From Pseudomonadota bacterium (GTDB taxonomy: Bacteria; Myxococcota; Myxococcia; Myxococcales; Myxococcaceae): a stretch of DNA of 6,498 nt. The stretch is taken from contig JAFADT010000374.1 of assembly GCA_023424585.1 (NCBI GenBank), forward strand, positions 1-6,498. Direction: 5' to 3'. A program made the translations under genes and the position numbers. A model generated the notes under the pieces. That model saw only the letters and a list, made by a program, of their open reading frames with translations. It searched no databases and was not told the DNA's origin. This document shows positions 5,141 to 6,498 of this stretch, piece by piece (position 1 is the stretch's first letter; every line of letters begins with the position of its first letter).

Positions 5141-6498
5141 TTATTCATCCGCCCCGGGGACGGCACCCGTGACGCGGGCGAGTGACGCGAGCCCCACGCG
5201 CACGTCGTGCCAGCTCTTGCCGCGCTCGGCGGAGGCCTGCGCCAGGGCGGTGAAAGCGTCCACCAGCTCACGCGTGTCGCCGGTGCCCAGGTCGAACGCG
5301 GCGTAGGCGGCGGTGGCCCAGCGCTTCGCGTTCTTCTCCGCCTCCGTGAAGGACCTGGCGCGCGCGTAGGCCGCCTCGAGCTGGCCCTGCGCCTGGGTGA
5401 CCTCCAGCCGGATGCCGGCCTTGAGCGTCAGCTCCTGCGCGTGCATCTTGTCCAGCTCCGCGCGGGCCTGCTCCAACTGGGCGTCCTTGATGGGGATGTC
5501 GAAGGTGCCGCGCAGCACCAGGCCCAGGCCGGCGGTGCGGTCGTTGTACGGATCGTAGGCGAAGGGGCTGCGCTGGCGCGTGGCGCTGCTCGTCCAGCGG
5601 ATGTCGTAGTAGCCCGCGAGCCCCAGGTCCGGGTAGTAGCTGCGCTCGCGGATGAGGACCTCCTGCTCGCGCGCGATGATGCCCGCGGCGATGGCCTTCA
5701 GCTCCGGGCGGCGCTCGTTGGCCTCCCGCAACGCCGTCTCCAGGTCGGGCACCTTCACCTCCTCCTGGAGCGGCAGGTCCTCCTCCACCACCTCCACCTG
5801 CTCGTCCGGCTCCACGCCGGCGAGGATCCGGATGGCGGTCAGCGCGAACTGCTCGCCCTGGAGGGCGGCGGCCCGCTGCGACTCCACCAGCTGGCGGAAG
5901 TAGCCCAGCTTGAACGTGTCCAGCTTGGTGACCTGATCCGAGTCCTGCTTGAGCAGCGCGTCGATCTTGTCGCCCGCGTCCTTGAGGCGCTTGGACACGT
6001 CCTCCAGCTGCTTCAGGCCCGCCCGGGCCAGCTGGTAGCCGTAGTACGCCTGGGCGGCCTGGAAGCCCGCCTCCGCGCGCGCCCGCTCGCGCAGCGCCGC
6101 GCCCACCTTGGGGCCCTGCTCGCCGGCCTTCTTCAGCGCGGAGAGCTTGCCGAAGGTGTACAGCGGCAGCACCGCGTTGCCGGTGGAGAAGACCGTCACG
6201 CCCACCTTGCCGAAGTTCCAGTCGCCCTCCAGCGACGCCTCCGTGGTGGGCGGTCCCCCCAGGCCGTTGTTGCGCGCCTCGGGGACGGGGCCGCCGCCGC
6301 CCAGGGTGATCTCGAACTTGGGGAACCAGGCCCAGCGGGCCTGATCATAGAGCGCCTGGAACTTGCGCAGCTCCGCGGTGGCCTCCGCCACGCGCGCGTC
6401 CTGCGTGCGCGCCCGTGCCACCAGCTGGGCCAGGGTGATGGGCCCGCGCGGGGCCTGGGTGGCCTCGGTGCCGCCCGGAGCCCGGGCCTCCTCCGGAG
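5141..6498 (-). CDS. TolC-family outer-membrane channel protein (N-terminus cut by right edge)
   Basis: The frame is open from the window edge to a TAA at 5143-5141, leaving 451 residues; a GTG at 6421 is internal and not the true start, because family sequence continues upstream of it (PITLAQLV). The signal peptide and start are outside the window. TolC proteins form trimeric channels through the outer membrane and periplasm. Seen here (numbering visible residues from the right edge): a first OEP repeat opening with ITLAQLVARA (20-29), the LPLYTFGKLSAL segment (110-121) typical of the first strand-to-helix turn, then long Ala/Gln/Leu/Arg-rich coiled-coil helices; a second repeat opening with ETALREANERRPELKAIAAG (253-272), the beta segment LVLRGTFDIP (326-335), and more coiled coil to the end. 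Repeat duplication is the hallmark of the family. It precedes mlaC in the same direction. Its inner-membrane partner is not in view, so efflux, type I secretion or lipid transport are all open. Confidence 0.88.
   Translation of the reverse strand, partial: PEEARAPGGTEATQAPRGPITLAQLVARARTQDARVAEATAELRKFQALYDQARWAWFPKFEITLGGGGPVPEARNNGLGGPPTTEASLEGDWNFGKVGVTVFSTGNAVLPLYTFGKLSALKKAGEQGPKVGAALRERARAEAGFQAAQAYYGYQLARAGLKQLEDVSKRLKDAGDKIDALLKQDSDQVTKLDTFKLGYFRQLVESQRAAALQGEQFALTAIRILAGVEPDEQVEVVEEDLPLQEEVKVPDLETALREANERRPELKAIAAGIIAREQEVLIRERSYYPDLGLAGYYDIRWTSSATRQRSPFAYDPYNDRTAGLGLVLRGTFDIPIKDAQLEQARAELDKMHAQELTLKAGIRLEVTQAQGQLEAAYARARSFTEAEKNAKRWATAAYAAFDLGTGDTRELVDAFTALAQASAERGKSWHDVRVGLASLARVTGAVPGADE

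Overview
The window is high-GC DNA (roughly 70% by eye) with strong G/C bias at third codon positions and long shadow ORFs on opposite strands. Together with the gene content this suggests a myxobacterium (Myxococcus, Corallococcus or Stigmatella type). The taxonomic call is inference, because no rRNA or other marker gene is present.

Layout. (1) Positions 1-1211, minus strand: the N-terminal 403 codons of an RND/MMPL-type membrane transporter that runs off the left edge. (2) 1212-1591: a 380-base divergent intergenic region. It holds a good sigma-70-like promoter facing right (TTGACA, 17-base spacer, TATTGA) and several inverted and direct repeats that could be operators. (3) 1592-3148 and 3160-4338, plus strand, 11 bases apart: a serine-palmitoyltransferase-like alpha-oxoamine synthase with an unusual C-terminal extension of about 120 residues, then a GNAT-fold acyltransferase resembling bacterial ceramide synthase (bCerS). 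(4) 4339-4438: a short convergent gap with two GC-rich hairpins, probably a bidirectional terminator. (5) 4439-5074, minus strand: an MlaC/Ttg2D-family periplasmic lipid-binding protein. (6) 5141-6498, minus strand: a TolC-family outer-membrane channel, cut at its N-terminus by the right edge. It is upstream of mlaC in the same transcription direction.

How the genes may work together. The central pair can be read as the first and a later step of bacterial sphingolipid synthesis: condensation of serine with an acyl thioester, then N-acylation of the long-chain base to a ceramide-type lipid. The flanking genes encode an RND/MMPL protein of the kind often linked to lipid export, a periplasmic phospholipid shuttle, and an outer-membrane channel. 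The window therefore looks like a lipid synthesis and envelope trafficking neighbourhood. The enzyme family calls rest on visible motifs. The ceramide role of the acyltransferase and the functional link to the transport genes are inference. No reductase, ACP or acyl-ACP synthetase of the pathway is in the window. No tRNA, rRNA, CRISPR array, insertion sequence or attachment site was seen.
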